Shown one piece after another: positions 27,140 through 36,144 of a DNA stretch of 64,000 bases; the stretch's first letter is position 1; the number at the start of each line of letters is the position of its first letter. Both the position numbers and the translations under genes were made by a program. The notes beneath the pieces are model-generated. The model had not been told where the DNA came from, did not search any database, and saw only the letters and a list, made by a program, of their open reading frames with translations. Source of the stretch: Variovorax sp. IB41 (GTDB taxonomy: Bacteria; Pseudomonadota; Gammaproteobacteria; Burkholderiales; Burkholderiaceae_C). The stretch covers positions 62,001 through 126,000 of the forward strand of contig NZ_JAEFCB010000002.1 of the NCBI RefSeq assembly GCF_016405905.1, read 5' to 3'.

Positions 27140-27216
27140 GCGGCTGTAGCTCAGTTGGATAGAGTACTTGGCTACGAACCAAGGGGTCGTGGGTTCAATT
27201 CCTGCCAGCCGCACCA
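27140..27216 (+). tRNA. tRNA-Arg (ACG)
   Basis: A 77-base cloverleaf with encoded CCA. Acceptor gcggctg pairs with cagccgc, and anticodon stem cttgg / ccaag closes loop ctacgaa with anticodon ACG (A34 normally modified to inosine). It has its own promoter and terminator. Confidence 0.97.
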
Positions 27217-27225
27217 CTCTCTTGA

Positions 27226-27262
27226 TGGCCTAGAAGGTTTACCTTCTAGGCCATTTTCTTTT
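27226..27262 (+). terminator. Intrinsic terminator after tRNA-Arg
   Basis: Perfect 12-base stem tggcctagaagg / ccttctaggcca with a ttta loop, followed by ttttctttt. It begins 10 bases after the tRNA-Arg CCA end. One of the clearest Rho-independent terminators in the window. Confidence 0.92.
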
Positions 27263-27348
27263 GGGGCGCCGCCTGCCCGAGTTCAGATCAAGAGTCGATG
27301 CGCGCTTGGCTGCTGTTGCCCCAGCGTCGGGGCGCTAAAGTCCCGGTC

Positions 27349-27792
27349 ATGAACACTCGAATCACGCGGCTCGCATGCCAACTGCTCCTGCTGCTGTCGG
27401 CAGCGGGCTCAGCGGCTGCGGGGACCATTGCATGTGTGCCGAGCCCGGGCGGCGCGGCCGGCTCTTTCCATTGGATTCGCCGCATCGCCATCGACGAGCA
27501 CTCGCGAACCGTCAACATGGACATCGTGCGCTCCAGGACGAAGGACTCCGAGACCATGGGCAAGATGCGCGCCGAGCTGGTGAACATGGAGGGGACATCC
27601 TCCGGCGAGCCCGTCTATCTCTTCAACTCCATTCCCGCAGCCGGGGAGGAGGTCACGAGCCTCTTCAAGCTTTTCAAGGCCGGCGAGTGGCAACTGGCCA
27701 GGGTGGGGGTTGTCTTCGTCAACAAGGTGCCTGCCTTGCGAAGTGTCGAGCCGACCCTGTCGTTCGACTGCAAGCGGTCGGACCTGGGTTGA
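27349..27792 (+). CDS. Small secreted hypothetical protein
   Basis: A 147-residue protein not recognised as a known family. The N terminus 'TRLACQLLLLLSAAGSAAAG' is a good signal peptide with cleavage near residue 24-25. The mature part has only two Cys, one near the start ('IACVPSP') and one at the end ('FDCKRSD'), which could form a disulfide. The sequence suggests a small beta-rich periplasmic domain. It lies between the tRNA-Arg terminator and greB with a 43-base gap to greB. The frame is open upstream to 27298; the ATG at 27349 is preferred because it starts at the signal peptide. Confidence 0.7.
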   Translation: MNTRITRLACQLLLLLSAAGSAAAGTIACVPSPGGAAGSFHWIRRIAIDEHSRTVNMDIVRSRTKDSETMGKMRAELVNMEGTSSGEPVYLFNSIPAAGEEVTSLFKLFKAGEWQLARVGVVFVNKVPALRSVEPTLSFDCKRSDLG

Positions 27793-27835
27793 TGCCGCAC
27801 CGACAAACCGCATTTCCTCTTCAAAGGGCTCTTCG

Positions 27836-28414
27836 TTGAACAAGGCATTCACCAAGGAAACCGACAACGACGCGGATGACGACGGTGCCGACGGCGCGGC
27901 GCCGCCACTGCCGGCCGGCAGCAAGAACTACATCACGCCGTCGGGCTACGCACGGCTGCGCGACGAGTTGCTCCAGCTGATGGACGAGGAGCGCCCGAAG
28001 GTCGTCGAGGCGGTGCACTGGGCCGCCAAGAACGGCGACCGCTCGGAAAACGGCGACTATCTCTACGGCAAGAAGCGCCTGCGCGAGATCGACCGGCGCA
28101 TTCGCTTTCTCACCAAGCGCCTCGAAATCGCCGAGGTCACGGATCCATCGGTGCACCATGGCAGCGACCAGATCTTCTTCGGCGCCACGGTCCGCTATGT
28201 CGACGAGACGGGCGACGACGAGCGCACCATCACGATCCTGGGCATCGACGAAGCGGACAGCGCCCAGTCGCAGGTCAGCTGGATCTCTCCGATCGCGCGC
28301 GCCTTGCTCAAGTCACGCGAAGGCGACGTGGTGAAGCTCGTGACACCGGGCGGAGCGCATGAGGTGGAAATACTGTCGGTGAGTTATCCGGCGCCGCGTC
28401 CGACCGCGGACTGA
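27836..28414 (+). CDS. greB: Transcription elongation factor GreB
   Basis: A 192-residue Gre factor that stimulates transcript cleavage in backtracked RNA polymerase. After an acidic N-terminal extension (about 30 residues, 'DNDADDDGADG'), the coiled-coil domain begins at 'NYITPSGYARLRDELLQL'. It carries the acidic tip 'ENGDYLYGKKRLREIDRRI', typical of GreB rather than GreA. The C-terminal FKBP-like domain ends 'VSYPAPRP'. The start is a TTG at 27836, giving 'NKAFTKETD', the usual betaproteobacterial GreB N terminus; there is no suitable ATG. Confidence 0.93.
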   Translation: MNKAFTKETDNDADDDGADGAAPPLPAGSKNYITPSGYARLRDELLQLMDEERPKVVEAVHWAAKNGDRSENGDYLYGKKRLREIDRRIRFLTKRLEIAEVTDPSVHHGSDQIFFGATVRYVDETGDDERTITILGIDEADSAQSQVSWISPIARALLKSREGDVVKLVTPGGAHEVEILSVSYPAPRPTAD

Positions 28415-28421
28415 TCGACGC

Positions 28422-28438
28422 CGGGCGCAGCCCGCTTT
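28422..28438 (+). terminator. Weak terminator between convergent greB and spoT
   Basis: Short stem cgggc / gcccg with a 3-base loop, followed by ctttt, in the 27-base gap between the greB and spoT stop codons. Position is right; the stem is only 5 bases, so confidence is moderate. Confidence 0.45.
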
Positions 28439-28441
28439 TCT

Positions 28442-30697
28442 TCAGGGCGCTGGAACGGTCCGCGCCGCGGTCAGCACTGACGCGGTCCGCCGCGCGGCGC
28501 GCAGCACGGCGTCGAGGTGCGTGCGATCGCGCACGGCGATCACGAAGCGAAGGTCCGTCGAGTCCTGCGGGGTCTCGTCGGCCATTTCCACGTGTGTGAT
28601 GTCTGCTTCCGCATCCGCCAGCGTGGCCGCCACGCGCGCCAGCACGCCCTTGTCGTTGCGCACGGTGATCACGACGCCGGTCTCGAAGGCGCGTGTGGGC
28701 TCGTCCGCCCATTCGACGGCGAAGAACCGTTCGCTGTCCTTGTGGCGCAGCCGTTGGCCGACGCCACAGTCCTCGGTGTGCACCACCAGGCCTTCGCCAT
28801 GGCCGAGGTAGCCGACGATCTGGTCGCCCGGAATCGGGCGGCAGCACAGCGCAAAGCGCACTGAGGAGTTCTCGCTGCCGTCCAGCGTGACCGCGCCCTG
28901 CGACACGGTTTCGTGCGAGATGAAGCGCTCACGGCTCAACAGCAGGGCGTCGGGGCGCTCGCCCAGTTCGGCGAGCAGCGCCATGAGCCGCTTGGCGACG
29001 ATGCTCGCGATGCGCTTGCCCAGGCCGATGTCGGTCAGCAATTCCGCGCGATTGCGGTTGCCGGTGAAGCGCAGCAGCTTTTCCCACAGCGCCTGGTGCT
29101 CCTCGTCGTCGTCGGGCAGCTTGCCGAGGCCTTCGGCACGCAGCGCTTGCGCGAGCAGCTTTTCGCCGAGGCCTTCGGACTCGGCATGCGCCAGCGTCTT
29201 GAGGTAATGACGAATCTTCGAGCGCGCCCGGCCCGTTCGGACGAAGCCGAGCCAGGCGGGGTTGGGGGTCGACACCGGTGCGGTGATCACCTCGACCACA
29301 TCGCCGTTCTTGAGCTCGGTGCGCAGCGGCACCTGGTCGCCGTTGATGCGCGCGGCCGAGGTGTGGTCGCCGATGTTGCTGTGGATGGCGTAGGCGAAGT
29401 CGACCACCGTCGCGCCGCGCGGCAGCGCCATGATCTGGCTCTTGGGCGTGAAGACGTAGACGGCATCGGGGAACAGGTCGACCTTGACGTGGTCCCAGAA
29501 CTCCGCGGCGTCGCGCGTCTCGTCCTGGATGTCGAGCAGGGACTGCAGCCACTTGGTGCCCAGCCGATCGTTGCTCGCGCCGTTCGGCTCGGCCGCCTTG
29601 TAGAGCCAGTGCGCCGCCACGCCGGATTCGGCCACGACGTGCATCGCCTCGGTGCGCAGCTGGAACTCGACGCTCACGCCGGCCGGACCCACCAGCGTGG
29701 TGTGCAGCGACTGGTAGCCATTGAGCTTGGCGATCGCGATGTGGTCCTTGAACTTGCCGGGCAGCGGCTTGTACATCTGGTGAAGGATGCCCAGGCCCGT
29801 GTAGCAGGCGATCACGTTCGGCACGATCAGGCGAAAGCCATAGATGTCGGTCACCTGGGCGAAGCTCAGGTGTTTTTCTTCCATCTTGCGGTAGATGGAA
29901 TAGAGCGTCTTCTCGCGCCCCGCGATTCGCAGCGTCATGCCGGCAGAGGAGAAGGCGCCTTCGACTTCTTTCTGCACCTTCTGGATCAAGTCTCGTCGTC
30001 GCCCGCGTGCCTTCGCCACCGCTTTCGATAGCGTCGCGTAGCGCCAAGGCTTGAGGTGCCGGAACGACAGTTCCTGCAGTTCGCGGTAGGTCTGGTTCAG
30101 GCCGAGGCGGTGCGCGATGGGCGCGTAGATCTCGAGCGTTTCGCGCGAGATGCGAGCCCACTTTTCACGCGGCGCGTCGGCCAGCGTGCGCATGTTGTGC
30201 GTGCGGTCGGCCAGCTTCACGAGGATGACGCGCACATCGCGCGCCATGGCCAGCAGCATCTTGCGGAATGACTCGGCCTGGTTTTCTTCGCGGGTGTTGA
30301 ACTGCAGCTTGTCGAGCTTGGTGAGCCCGTCGACCAGTTCGGCCACCGGGGCGCCGAAGCGCTCGATCAGCTCGGGCTTGGTCACGCCGCAGTCTTCGAT
30401 GGCGTCGTGCAGCAGCGCCGCCATCAGCGCCTGGGCATCGAGCTTCCATTCGGCGCATTGCGCCGCCACGGCGATGGGATGGGTGATGTACGGCTCGCCG
30501 CTGTTGCGCAACTGGCCCAGGTGGGCTTCGTCGGCGAAGCGGTAGGCGCGGCGTACGAGTTCGGTGTCTTCGGCGCCCAGATAGTCCAGGCGCGCGGTCA
30601 ATGCAGCGAAGCTTGCGGCAGCCGCATTCAGTGCCGCCGGGCTCGGCTTCGGCACGCCCGTGGGGGCTTGGGACTGATGTTTGGCAACCGCGCTCAT
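28442..30697 (-). CDS. spoT: Bifunctional (p)ppGpp synthetase/hydrolase, RelA/SpoT family
   Basis: A 751-residue Rsh protein. The HD hydrolase domain is intact ('ALLHDAIEDCG' near residues 89-99; 'LVKLADRTHNMRTL'), so degradation of ppGpp is likely retained. The synthetase domain has 'VTDIYGFRLIV' and 'NGYQSLHTTLVGP'. Next come the TGS domain 'VYVFTPKSQIMALPRGATVVDFAY' and, at the C terminus, a zinc-finger/helical region and an ACT domain. It neighbours rpoZ and gmk, as spoT does in many proteobacteria. I chose ATG 30697 (MSAVAKH); a GTG at 30706 would add three residues. Confidence 0.94.
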   Translation of the reverse strand: MSAVAKHQSQAPTGVPKPSPAALNAAAASFAALTARLDYLGAEDTELVRRAYRFADEAHLGQLRNSGEPYITHPIAVAAQCAEWKLDAQALMAALLHDAIEDCGVTKPELIERFGAPVAELVDGLTKLDKLQFNTREENQAESFRKMLLAMARDVRVILVKLADRTHNMRTLADAPREKWARISRETLEIYAPIAHRLGLNQTYRELQELSFRHLKPWRYATLSKAVAKARGRRRDLIQKVQKEVEGAFSSAGMTLRIAGREKTLYSIYRKMEEKHLSFAQVTDIYGFRLIVPNVIACYTGLGILHQMYKPLPGKFKDHIAIAKLNGYQSLHTTLVGPAGVSVEFQLRTEAMHVVAESGVAAHWLYKAAEPNGASNDRLGTKWLQSLLDIQDETRDAAEFWDHVKVDLFPDAVYVFTPKSQIMALPRGATVVDFAYAIHSNIGDHTSAARINGDQVPLRTELKNGDVVEVITAPVSTPNPAWLGFVRTGRARSKIRHYLKTLAHAESEGLGEKLLAQALRAEGLGKLPDDDEEHQALWEKLLRFTGNRNRAELLTDIGLGKRIASIVAKRLMALLAELGERPDALLLSRERFISHETVSQGAVTLDGSENSSVRFALCCRPIPGDQIVGYLGHGEGLVVHTEDCGVGQRLRHKDSERFFAVEWADEPTRAFETGVVITVRNDKGVLARVAATLADAEADITHVEMADETPQDSTDLRFVIAVRDRTHLDAVLRAARRTASVLTAARTVPAP

Positions 30698-30740
30698 GGC
30701 TACCACTTTAGCGTGACCGCTCTGTAGACGCGTCCAGGCA

Positions 30741-30765
30741 TAAAAAAAGCACCGCTTTGCGGTGC
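30741..30765 (-). terminator. Intrinsic terminator after rpoZ
   Basis: Read on the minus strand, a 7-base stem gcaccgc / gcggtgc with a short loop is followed by seven T. It lies 25 bases past the rpoZ stop and ahead of spoT, so spoT probably has its own promoter in the interval 30698-30740 or depends on read-through. Confidence 0.85.
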
Positions 30766-30790
30766 CTTTTCGTTGCAGGGCTGCGTCAGA

Positions 30791-30994
30791 TCAGCCCGGC
30801 ACCTTCTTGAGCATTTCGATGCCGATCTTGCCTTCCGCGATTTCGCGCAGGGCCGTGACGGCGGGCTTGTTCTTGCTCTCGATCTTGGGCGCGTGGCCCT
30901 GGCTCAGCATGCGCGCACGGTACGTGGCAGCCAGCACGAGCTGGAAGCGGTTCGGAATCTGAAGCAGACAGTCTTCGACGGTGATGCGGGCCAT
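30791..30994 (-). CDS. rpoZ: RNA polymerase omega subunit
   Basis: A 67-residue omega subunit that helps assemble the beta' subunit and mediates ppGpp effects. The sequence '[28 protein letters not shown]' is diagnostic, and the Lys-rich second half '[20 protein letters not shown]' fits the family. Length is normal for betaproteobacteria, which have a shorter tail than E. coli. It is downstream of gmk with a 31-base gap. Confidence 0.97.
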   Translation of the reverse strand: MARITVEDCLLQIPNRFQLVLAATYRARMLSQGHAPKIESKNKPAVTALREIAEGKIGIEMLKKVPG

Positions 30995-31025
30995 GATGAG
31001 TATCTTTCGGTCGGTGAGCAGGAGA

Positions 31026-31670
31026 TCAGGGGATGTTCAGTGCGGCAAAGGTGTCGGCACGTGCACGGCGCTGTGCGGAATACCGAAGCCGCTGAGCGTG
31101 GACAATCGCCTTGAGATCAAAAAGCGCCCGCTCGAATAACTCGTTGATTATAACGAAGTCGAATTCCCCGGCCCTGGCCATCTCTTCGGCGGCGTTTTTC
31201 AGCCGCAATTCGATGACCGAGGCGCTGTCTTCGCCGCGCCGCTCGAGCCGGGAGCGCAATTCTTCCCAGCTGGGCGGCAGGATGAAGATCATCACCGCGT
31301 TGGCAAAGGTCTTTCGGATCTGCAGCGCGCCCTGGAAGTCGATCTCGAGGATCACGTCCGCCCCCTGGGCGATCCGCTCCTCGATGGCCTTCTTGGAGGT
31401 GCCGTACCGGTGCCCGTGCACATGGGCCCATTCCACGAAGCCGTCGGCCGCGATCAGCGCGTCGAATTCGGGCGGCGAGGCAAAAAAGTACTCGCGGCCG
31501 TGCTTTTCCTGCCCGCGCGGCGGCCGCGTGGTGTGCGACACCGACGGCTGGACCGCCGAGTCGAGCTCCATGAGCGCCTTGACCAAGCTCGATTTGCCGG
31601 CCCCGCTGGGCGCGGCGACCACGAAGATGTTGCCGGGGTAATCCATTCTTTCGCTTGTCTTCTTCGTCAT
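31026..31670 (-). CDS. gmk: Guanylate kinase
   Basis: A 214-residue enzyme that phosphorylates GMP to GDP. The P loop '[14 protein letters not shown]' lies near residues 18-31, followed by the GMP-binding '[21 protein letters not shown]'. The ATG at 31670 overlaps the stop of yicC by 4 bases (ATGA). That supports this start over an internal ATG at 31646 that would drop the first eight residues. gmk-rpoZ-spoT order is conserved across proteobacteria. Confidence 0.96.
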   Translation of the reverse strand: MTKKTSERMDYPGNIFVVAAPSGAGKSSLVKALMELDSAVQPSVSHTTRPPRGQEKHGREYFFASPPEFDALIAADGFVEWAHVHGHRYGTSKKAIEERIAQGADVILEIDFQGALQIRKTFANAVMIFILPPSWEELRSRLERRGEDSASVIELRLKNAAEEMARAGEFDFVIINELFERALFDLKAIVHAQRLRYSAQRRARADTFAALNIP

Positions 31671-32590
31671 TCGATGTTCTGGACCTGTTCGCGCATCTGC
31701 TCGATCAGCACCTTCATGTCCACGCCGATGCGCGTGAGCTCCAGGGCCGCCGACTTGGAGCCCAGGGTGTTGGCCTCGCGGTGCAGTTCCTGGATCAGGA
31801 AGTCCAGGCGCTTGCCGATCTCGCCGCCCTTCTTGAGCAGCCGCTCGATCTCGTCCAGGTGCGAATTCAGCCGGGTGAGCTCTTCGGCCACGTCGATGCG
31901 GATCGCGAAGGCGGTGGCTTCGGTCAGCGCGCGATCCTGGGCGGCTTCGGGCAGCGTGCCGCCCGTGCCGGCGGTCAGGCCCATGGCCTCCTGCCAGCGC
32001 TCCAGGAAGCGGTTGCGCTGCTGTTCGACCAGCTGGGGCACGAGTGGCCCGGCCTGCTGCACCAGGGTGCGCAGCTGGGCCAGGTGCGCCTCGAGCATCT
32101 TGGCGAGCCGGGCGCCTTCGCGCTGGCGGGCCGACATCAGCGCCTCGAGCGCCTTGCCCGCCACCTCGATGAGGTCGGGGCCCCAGTCGCCGCGGGTGGC
32201 GCCGTCGCCACCGGCCAGGCGGATCACATCCGCCACGCTCAGTTCGCGTGCCCCGGGCAACCAGGCCTTGATGCCGTCCTGCACCCCGTTGAGCCGCTGA
32301 AGCAGCTTCACGGAAGGCTCGACGACGCCCGCCTGGGCGGTGTTCTCGATGGCCGCGCGCACCTCGACCTTGCCGCGCTTGAGCTTGCCCGTGAGCAGCT
32401 CGCGCAGCGCCGTCTCATGCTGGCGCAGCTCCTCGGGCAACTTGAAGGTGAGGTCGAGGAAACGGCTGTTGACCGAGCGGATTTCTACCCCGAGCCGGCC
32501 TGCGGCGGAAGGCCGTGCTTCGGCTTCGGAGTGGCTGCCTGCGGACCCGTTTTGGCCGCTGGCGTAGCCGGTCATGCTGTAAACTGGCAT
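31667..32590 (-). CDS. yicC: YicC family endoribonuclease
   Basis: A 307-residue YicC protein. The diagnostic start '[12 protein letters not shown]' and '[20 protein letters not shown]' (near 36-55) are clear, and the C-terminal DUF1732 half includes '[21 protein letters not shown]'. Homologues act as metal-dependent endoribonucleases linked to stationary-phase RNA turnover. An insertion rich in Ser/Gly/Ala (about residues 12-32) separates the first strand from the rest. Coupled to gmk by overlap; divergent from the kinase gene. Confidence 0.93.
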   Translation of the reverse strand: MPVYSMTGYASGQNGSAGSHSEAEARPSAAGRLGVEIRSVNSRFLDLTFKLPEELRQHETALRELLTGKLKRGKVEVRAAIENTAQAGVVEPSVKLLQRLNGVQDGIKAWLPGARELSVADVIRLAGGDGATRGDWGPDLIEVAGKALEALMSARQREGARLAKMLEAHLAQLRTLVQQAGPLVPQLVEQQRNRFLERWQEAMGLTAGTGGTLPEAAQDRALTEATAFAIRIDVAEELTRLNSHLDEIERLLKKGGEIGKRLDFLIQELHREANTLGSKSAALELTRIGVDMKVLIEQMREQVQNIE

Positions 32591-32681
32591 TGCGCCTCAC
32601 TGTGGTTTTGCTTGCATGCACCGAGGCGTCGGTACAGCGTTCGCTTGCCGCACCATCGCCTTCGGGCGAAACTCCCGGATT

Positions 32682-33689
32682 ATGTCAAAGGTCAAGCCTT
32701 CGCCCCTGTTGCCCGATACGGTCATTGGCGGTTACCGCGTTGTTCGCCGGCTTTCGGCGGGTGGTTTTGGCGTTGTCTATCTCGCCATCGACCCCAGCGG
32801 ACAGCAGGTGGCCATCAAGGAATACCTGCCTTCCTCGCTGGCCACCCGCGGGCCCGGCGAGCTGCATCCGCAGGTGCCGCCCGAAAAACTGTCCCTCTAC
32901 CGGCTGGGGCTCAAGAGCTTCTTCGAAGAGGGCCGCTCCCTCGCGCAGATCTCGCACGCCTCGGTGGTGAGCGTGCTCAATTTCTTTCGCGAGAACGAGA
33001 CCGTCTACATGGTCATGAACTACCTGGAGGGCGCGACCCTGCAGGACTTCGTGGTCACCGCGCGCGACCTGAAGCGCCAGAAGGTCTTTCGCGAATCGAC
33101 CATCCGCTCGCTCTTCGACGAGATCCTGCGGGGCCTTCGCATCGTGCACCAGTACAAGATGCTGCACCTGGACATCAAGCCGGCCAACATCTTCGTCACC
33201 GACGACGACCGCGCCGTGCTGATCGACTTCGGCGCCGCGCGCGAAGTGCTCAGCAAGGAGGGCATCTTCATCCGACCCATGTACACCCCGGGCTTCGCCG
33301 CCCCCGAGATGTACCGGCGCGATTCGTCGATGGGCCCCTGGACCGACATCTACGCCATCGGCGCCTGCATCTACGCCTGCATGCAGGGCTATCCGCCCAA
33401 CGACGCGCCGCGCCGCATCGAGAAAGACCGCCTGAGCCTGTCGCTCTCGCGCCTTCGCGGCGTGTATTCCGACAACCTCATCGAGGTGGTCGAGTGGTGC
33501 ATGTCGCTCGATCCGCTCTCGCGCCCCCAGTCGGTCTTCGCGCTGCAGAAAGAACTCAGCCGCGAAGGCGAGCGCCGCTACACCAAGCTCACCGTCGGCG
33601 AGAAGGTGCGGCTGTCGATCGACAACATCCGCTCCTTCGACAAGAAGAGTCTGCCCCGGGCTGCGGCCCCCACCACGCGCCCCGCTTGA
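32682..33689 (+). CDS. Hanks-type Ser/Thr protein kinase
   Basis: A 335-residue eukaryotic-like kinase. Gly-rich loop 'RLSAGGFGVVYLA' (23-35), ATP-anchoring Lys46 in 'VAIKEY', catalytic loop 'HLDIKPANIF' with Asp164, Lys166 and Asn169 (HLD instead of HRD), and 'DFGAARE' at 182-188. The activation segment has 'GFAAPEMYRR'. No transmembrane segment or sensor domain follows, so it is a soluble cytosolic kinase. One base separates its stop from a PP2C phosphatase gene, a classic reversible-phosphorylation pair. Substrates are unknown. Confidence 0.93.
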   Translation: MSKVKPSPLLPDTVIGGYRVVRRLSAGGFGVVYLAIDPSGQQVAIKEYLPSSLATRGPGELHPQVPPEKLSLYRLGLKSFFEEGRSLAQISHASVVSVLNFFRENETVYMVMNYLEGATLQDFVVTARDLKRQKVFRESTIRSLFDEILRGLRIVHQYKMLHLDIKPANIFVTDDDRAVLIDFGAAREVLSKEGIFIRPMYTPGFAAPEMYRRDSSMGPWTDIYAIGACIYACMQGYPPNDAPRRIEKDRLSLSLSRLRGVYSDNLIEVVEWCMSLDPLSRPQSVFALQKELSREGERRYTKLTVGEKVRLSIDNIRSFDKKSLPRAAAPTTRPA

Positions 33690-33690
33690 C

Positions 33691-34596
33691 ATGAAATTCT
33701 CTGTCTTCCAGGTCAGCCGCAAAGGCGGACGTCTCAAGAACGAAGACCGCATGGGCTATTGCTACACGCGGGAATCGGGCCTCTTCGTGCTGGCCGACGG
33801 CATGGGCGGTCACCCCGAGGGCGAGGTCGCGGCGCAGCTGGCCCTGCAGACCATCGCCGCGCTCTACCAGCGCGAGGCGCGCCCCACGGTGAAGGACGTC
33901 AAGGGGTTCCTCGCCGAATCGGCCATGGCCGCGCACCAGCAGATCATGCGGTACGCGAGCCACAAGGCGATGCTCGACACGCCCCGCACCACCGTCGTCG
34001 CGGCGCTGCTGCAGGGCACGACCGCCACCTGGATGCACTGCGGCGATTCGCGCCTGTACGTCGTGCGCGACGGCCGCCTGCTGACCCGCACGCGCGACCA
34101 CTCGCACGCCGAGCGCCCCAAGCCCCACGGCTCGGACATGCCGGTCAACCGCAACCTGCTTTTGACCTGCCTCGGTTCGCCGACCACGCCGCTGTTCGAC
34201 ATCGCGCCCCCGCTGCAACTGCAGCGCGGCGACCGCATCATGCTGTGCTCGGACGGCGTGTGGGGCGTGCTGGACGATGCGCTCATCGTGCACACGCTCT
34301 CCTCCGGCAAGCCCGTGTCCGATGCGGCCCCCGACCTCGCCGAGATGGCGCTGCGCAAGGGCGGCGCCCACAGCGACAACGTGACGCTCATCGCGCTGGA
34401 GTGGGAGATGTCCGAGACCCCGGGCGAAGACCGCGGCATTTCCACCGAGACCATCGACGACGGCGTGTTCGCCTCGACCATCCAGGCCGGCATGCCCTCG
34501 GACAGCGAGATCGACGACATGGACGAAGACGCCATCGAGCGCTCGATCGCCGAGATCAACGAAGCCATCCGCCGTTCAGCCGCCCGTAAAAGCTAG
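33691..34596 (+). CDS. PP2C-type Ser/Thr phosphatase
   Basis: A 301-residue PPM/PP2C phosphatase. Metal-binding residues are visible in 'KNEDRMG' (Asp19), 'LADGMGGH' (Asp36), 'SDGVWGVL' and 'HSDNVTLI', and 'MHCGDSRLYVV' is the core strand. The catalytic domain ends near residue 240. The final roughly 60 residues are acidic ('SDSEIDDMDEDAIE') with no known domain and could be a regulatory tail. It is translated almost directly after the kinase gene, so it probably reverses the kinase's action. Metal: Mn2+ or Mg2+ by family. Confidence 0.93.
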   Translation: MKFSVFQVSRKGGRLKNEDRMGYCYTRESGLFVLADGMGGHPEGEVAAQLALQTIAALYQREARPTVKDVKGFLAESAMAAHQQIMRYASHKAMLDTPRTTVVAALLQGTTATWMHCGDSRLYVVRDGRLLTRTRDHSHAERPKPHGSDMPVNRNLLLTCLGSPTTPLFDIAPPLQLQRGDRIMLCSDGVWGVLDDALIVHTLSSGKPVSDAAPDLAEMALRKGGAHSDNVTLIALEWEMSETPGEDRGISTETIDDGVFASTIQAGMPSDSEIDDMDEDAIERSIAEINEAIRRSAARKS

Positions 34597-34607
34597 ATGA
34601 CCCCCAG

Positions 34608-34692
34608 TCTTCGCGCACTTCGTGTCGCTGCGCCAACCCCCTTCCAGGGGGCAACACCTGCGGCCCGGCAAAGCCGGTTCCGCGGTGTTCCC
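34608..34692. repeat. Comamonadaceae-type intergenic GC-rich repeat
   Basis: A gene-free stretch with nested short dyads: ccccc-ttcca-ggggg and a larger ggcaac/gcggtgttcc-rich segment around a cggc-aaag-ccgg hairpin. From memory this sort of sequence recurs between genes in Variovorax and Acidovorax relatives, but copy number cannot be checked here. Confidence 0.45.
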
Positions 34693-34699
34693 CGAACAT

Positions 34700-34727
34700 G
34701 CCGCTGAAGAGCGGCTGGCTTTTTTTC
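34700..34727 (+). terminator. Probable terminator after the PP2C gene
   Basis: Stem gccgct / agcggc with a gaag tetraloop, then tggc and seven T. It lies about 100 bases after the phosphatase stop and before rph. The short spacer between stem and T run makes it slightly atypical. Confidence 0.55.
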
Positions 34728-34744
34728 CTTTTCGAGTTTCCACA

Positions 34745-35476
34745 ATGACTGCTTTCACCCGAAGCGGCGGCCGTGCCGCCAACCAGTTGCGCCCCGTTCG
34801 CATGACCCGCGGCTTCACCATCCATGCCGAGGGCTCGGTGCTCATCGAATTCGGCCAGACCCGCGTGCTCTGCACCGCCTCGGTCGAAGAGCGCGTGCCC
34901 CCGCACAAGAAGGGCAGCGGCGAAGGCTGGGTCACGGCCGAATACGGCATGCTGCCGCGCGCCACCCACACCCGCAGCAGCCGCGAAGCCGCCAAGGGCA
35001 AGCAGACCGGCCGCACGCAGGAAATCCAGCGCCTCATCGGCCGCTCGATGCGCGCGGTGTTCGACCTCGCCGTGCTCGGCGAACGCACCATCCACCTGGA
35101 CTGCGACGTGCTGCAGGCCGACGGCGGCACGCGCACCGCGGCCATCACCGGCGCCTTTGTCGCTGCGCAAGATGCCGTCAACAAGCTCCTCGCGGCCGGC
35201 ACGCTGAAGGCCTCGCCGATCAAGGGCCACGTGGCCGCCATCTCTGTGGGCATCGTCGGTGGCACGCCGCTGCTGGACCTCGAATACACCGAGGACTCCA
35301 GCTGCGACACCGACATGAACGTCGTCATGACCGGCGCCGGCCACTTCGTCGAAGTGCAGGGCACGGCCGAAGGCGTGGCGTTCACGCGCGAAGAAATGAA
35401 CTTGCTGCTCGGCCTGGCCGAGAAGGGCATCGGCGAGCTCGTGACGCTGCAACAGCAAGCGCTTCTCTCGAACTGA
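34745..35476 (+). CDS. rph: Ribonuclease PH
   Basis: A 243-residue phosphorolytic 3'-5' exoribonuclease that trims tRNA 3' ends. Family blocks '[13 protein letters not shown]' and '[23 protein letters not shown]', then '[19 protein letters not shown]', '[14 protein letters not shown]' and '[19 protein letters not shown]'. The ATG at 34745 follows a short cac spacer and matches the family N terminus. First of three tightly linked genes rph-rdgB-hemW. Confidence 0.97.
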   Translation: MTAFTRSGGRAANQLRPVRMTRGFTIHAEGSVLIEFGQTRVLCTASVEERVPPHKKGSGEGWVTAEYGMLPRATHTRSSREAAKGKQTGRTQEIQRLIGRSMRAVFDLAVLGERTIHLDCDVLQADGGTRTAAITGAFVAAQDAVNKLLAAGTLKASPIKGHVAAISVGIVGGTPLLDLEYTEDSSCDTDMNVVMTGAGHFVEVQGTAEGVAFTREEMNLLLGLAEKGIGELVTLQQQALLSN

Positions 35477-35537
35477 AATTCCACAGCTACTGACGCTCGC
35501 CAGCCCCGCCGGGCGTCACAGCCACTTTGATCGATCC

Positions 35538-36137
35538 ATGAAACTGGTCCTGGCCTCCAACAACCAAGGCAAGCTCGCCGAACTCCAGCAACTGTTCGCG
35601 GCGCTGTCCGTCACCCTGGTGCCGCAGTCGGCACTGGGCGTGGGCGAGGCTGAAGAACCCTTCCGCACCTTCGTCGAAAACGCGCTCACCAAGGCGCGCC
35701 ACGCGAGCGCCGCCACGGGCCTCGCGGCCATCGCCGACGACGCGGGCCTGTGCGTCGATGCCTTCGGCGGCCTGCCGGGCGTCGACACCGCCTACTACGC
35801 CACGCAATTCGGCTACGCCAAGGGCGACGCCAACAACGTGAAGGCGCTGCTCGAACAACTCGACGGCGTCGTCAACCGCCGTGCCGCGCTGGTCAGCACG
35901 CTGGTCGCGCTGCGCAGCCACGACGACCCCGAGCCGCTCATCGCCGTCGGCCGCGTGGTCGGCGAGATCGCGTTCGCGCCCATCGGCGACAACGGCTTCG
36001 GCTTCGATCCGGTGATGTACCTGCCCGCCTTCGGCAAGACCTTCGCGCAGCTCACGCCCGAGGTCAAGAACGCCAACAGCCACCGCGGCCGCGCCGCGCA
36101 GGCGATGCTCGCGCTGATGCGCGAGCGCTGGCTTTAG
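35538..36137 (+). CDS. rdgB: XTP/dITP pyrophosphatase (RdgB/HAM1)
   Basis: A 199-residue nucleotide pyrophosphatase that cleanses dITP, XTP and related non-canonical purine nucleotides. Starts 'MKLVLASNNQGKLAELQQL', the substrate-binding SNN-K motif. It continues with 'EPFRTFVENALTKARHA', 'IADDAGLCVDAFGGLPGV' (catalytic Asp) and 'FGFDPVMYLP'. It follows rph by 61 bases and is followed by hemW after 7 bases. Confidence 0.97.
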   Translation: MKLVLASNNQGKLAELQQLFAALSVTLVPQSALGVGEAEEPFRTFVENALTKARHASAATGLAAIADDAGLCVDAFGGLPGVDTAYYATQFGYAKGDANNVKALLEQLDGVVNRRAALVSTLVALRSHDDPEPLIAVGRVVGEIAFAPIGDNGFGFDPVMYLPAFGKTFAQLTPEVKNANSHRGRAAQAMLALMRERWL

Positions 36138-36144
36138 GCCGCAG

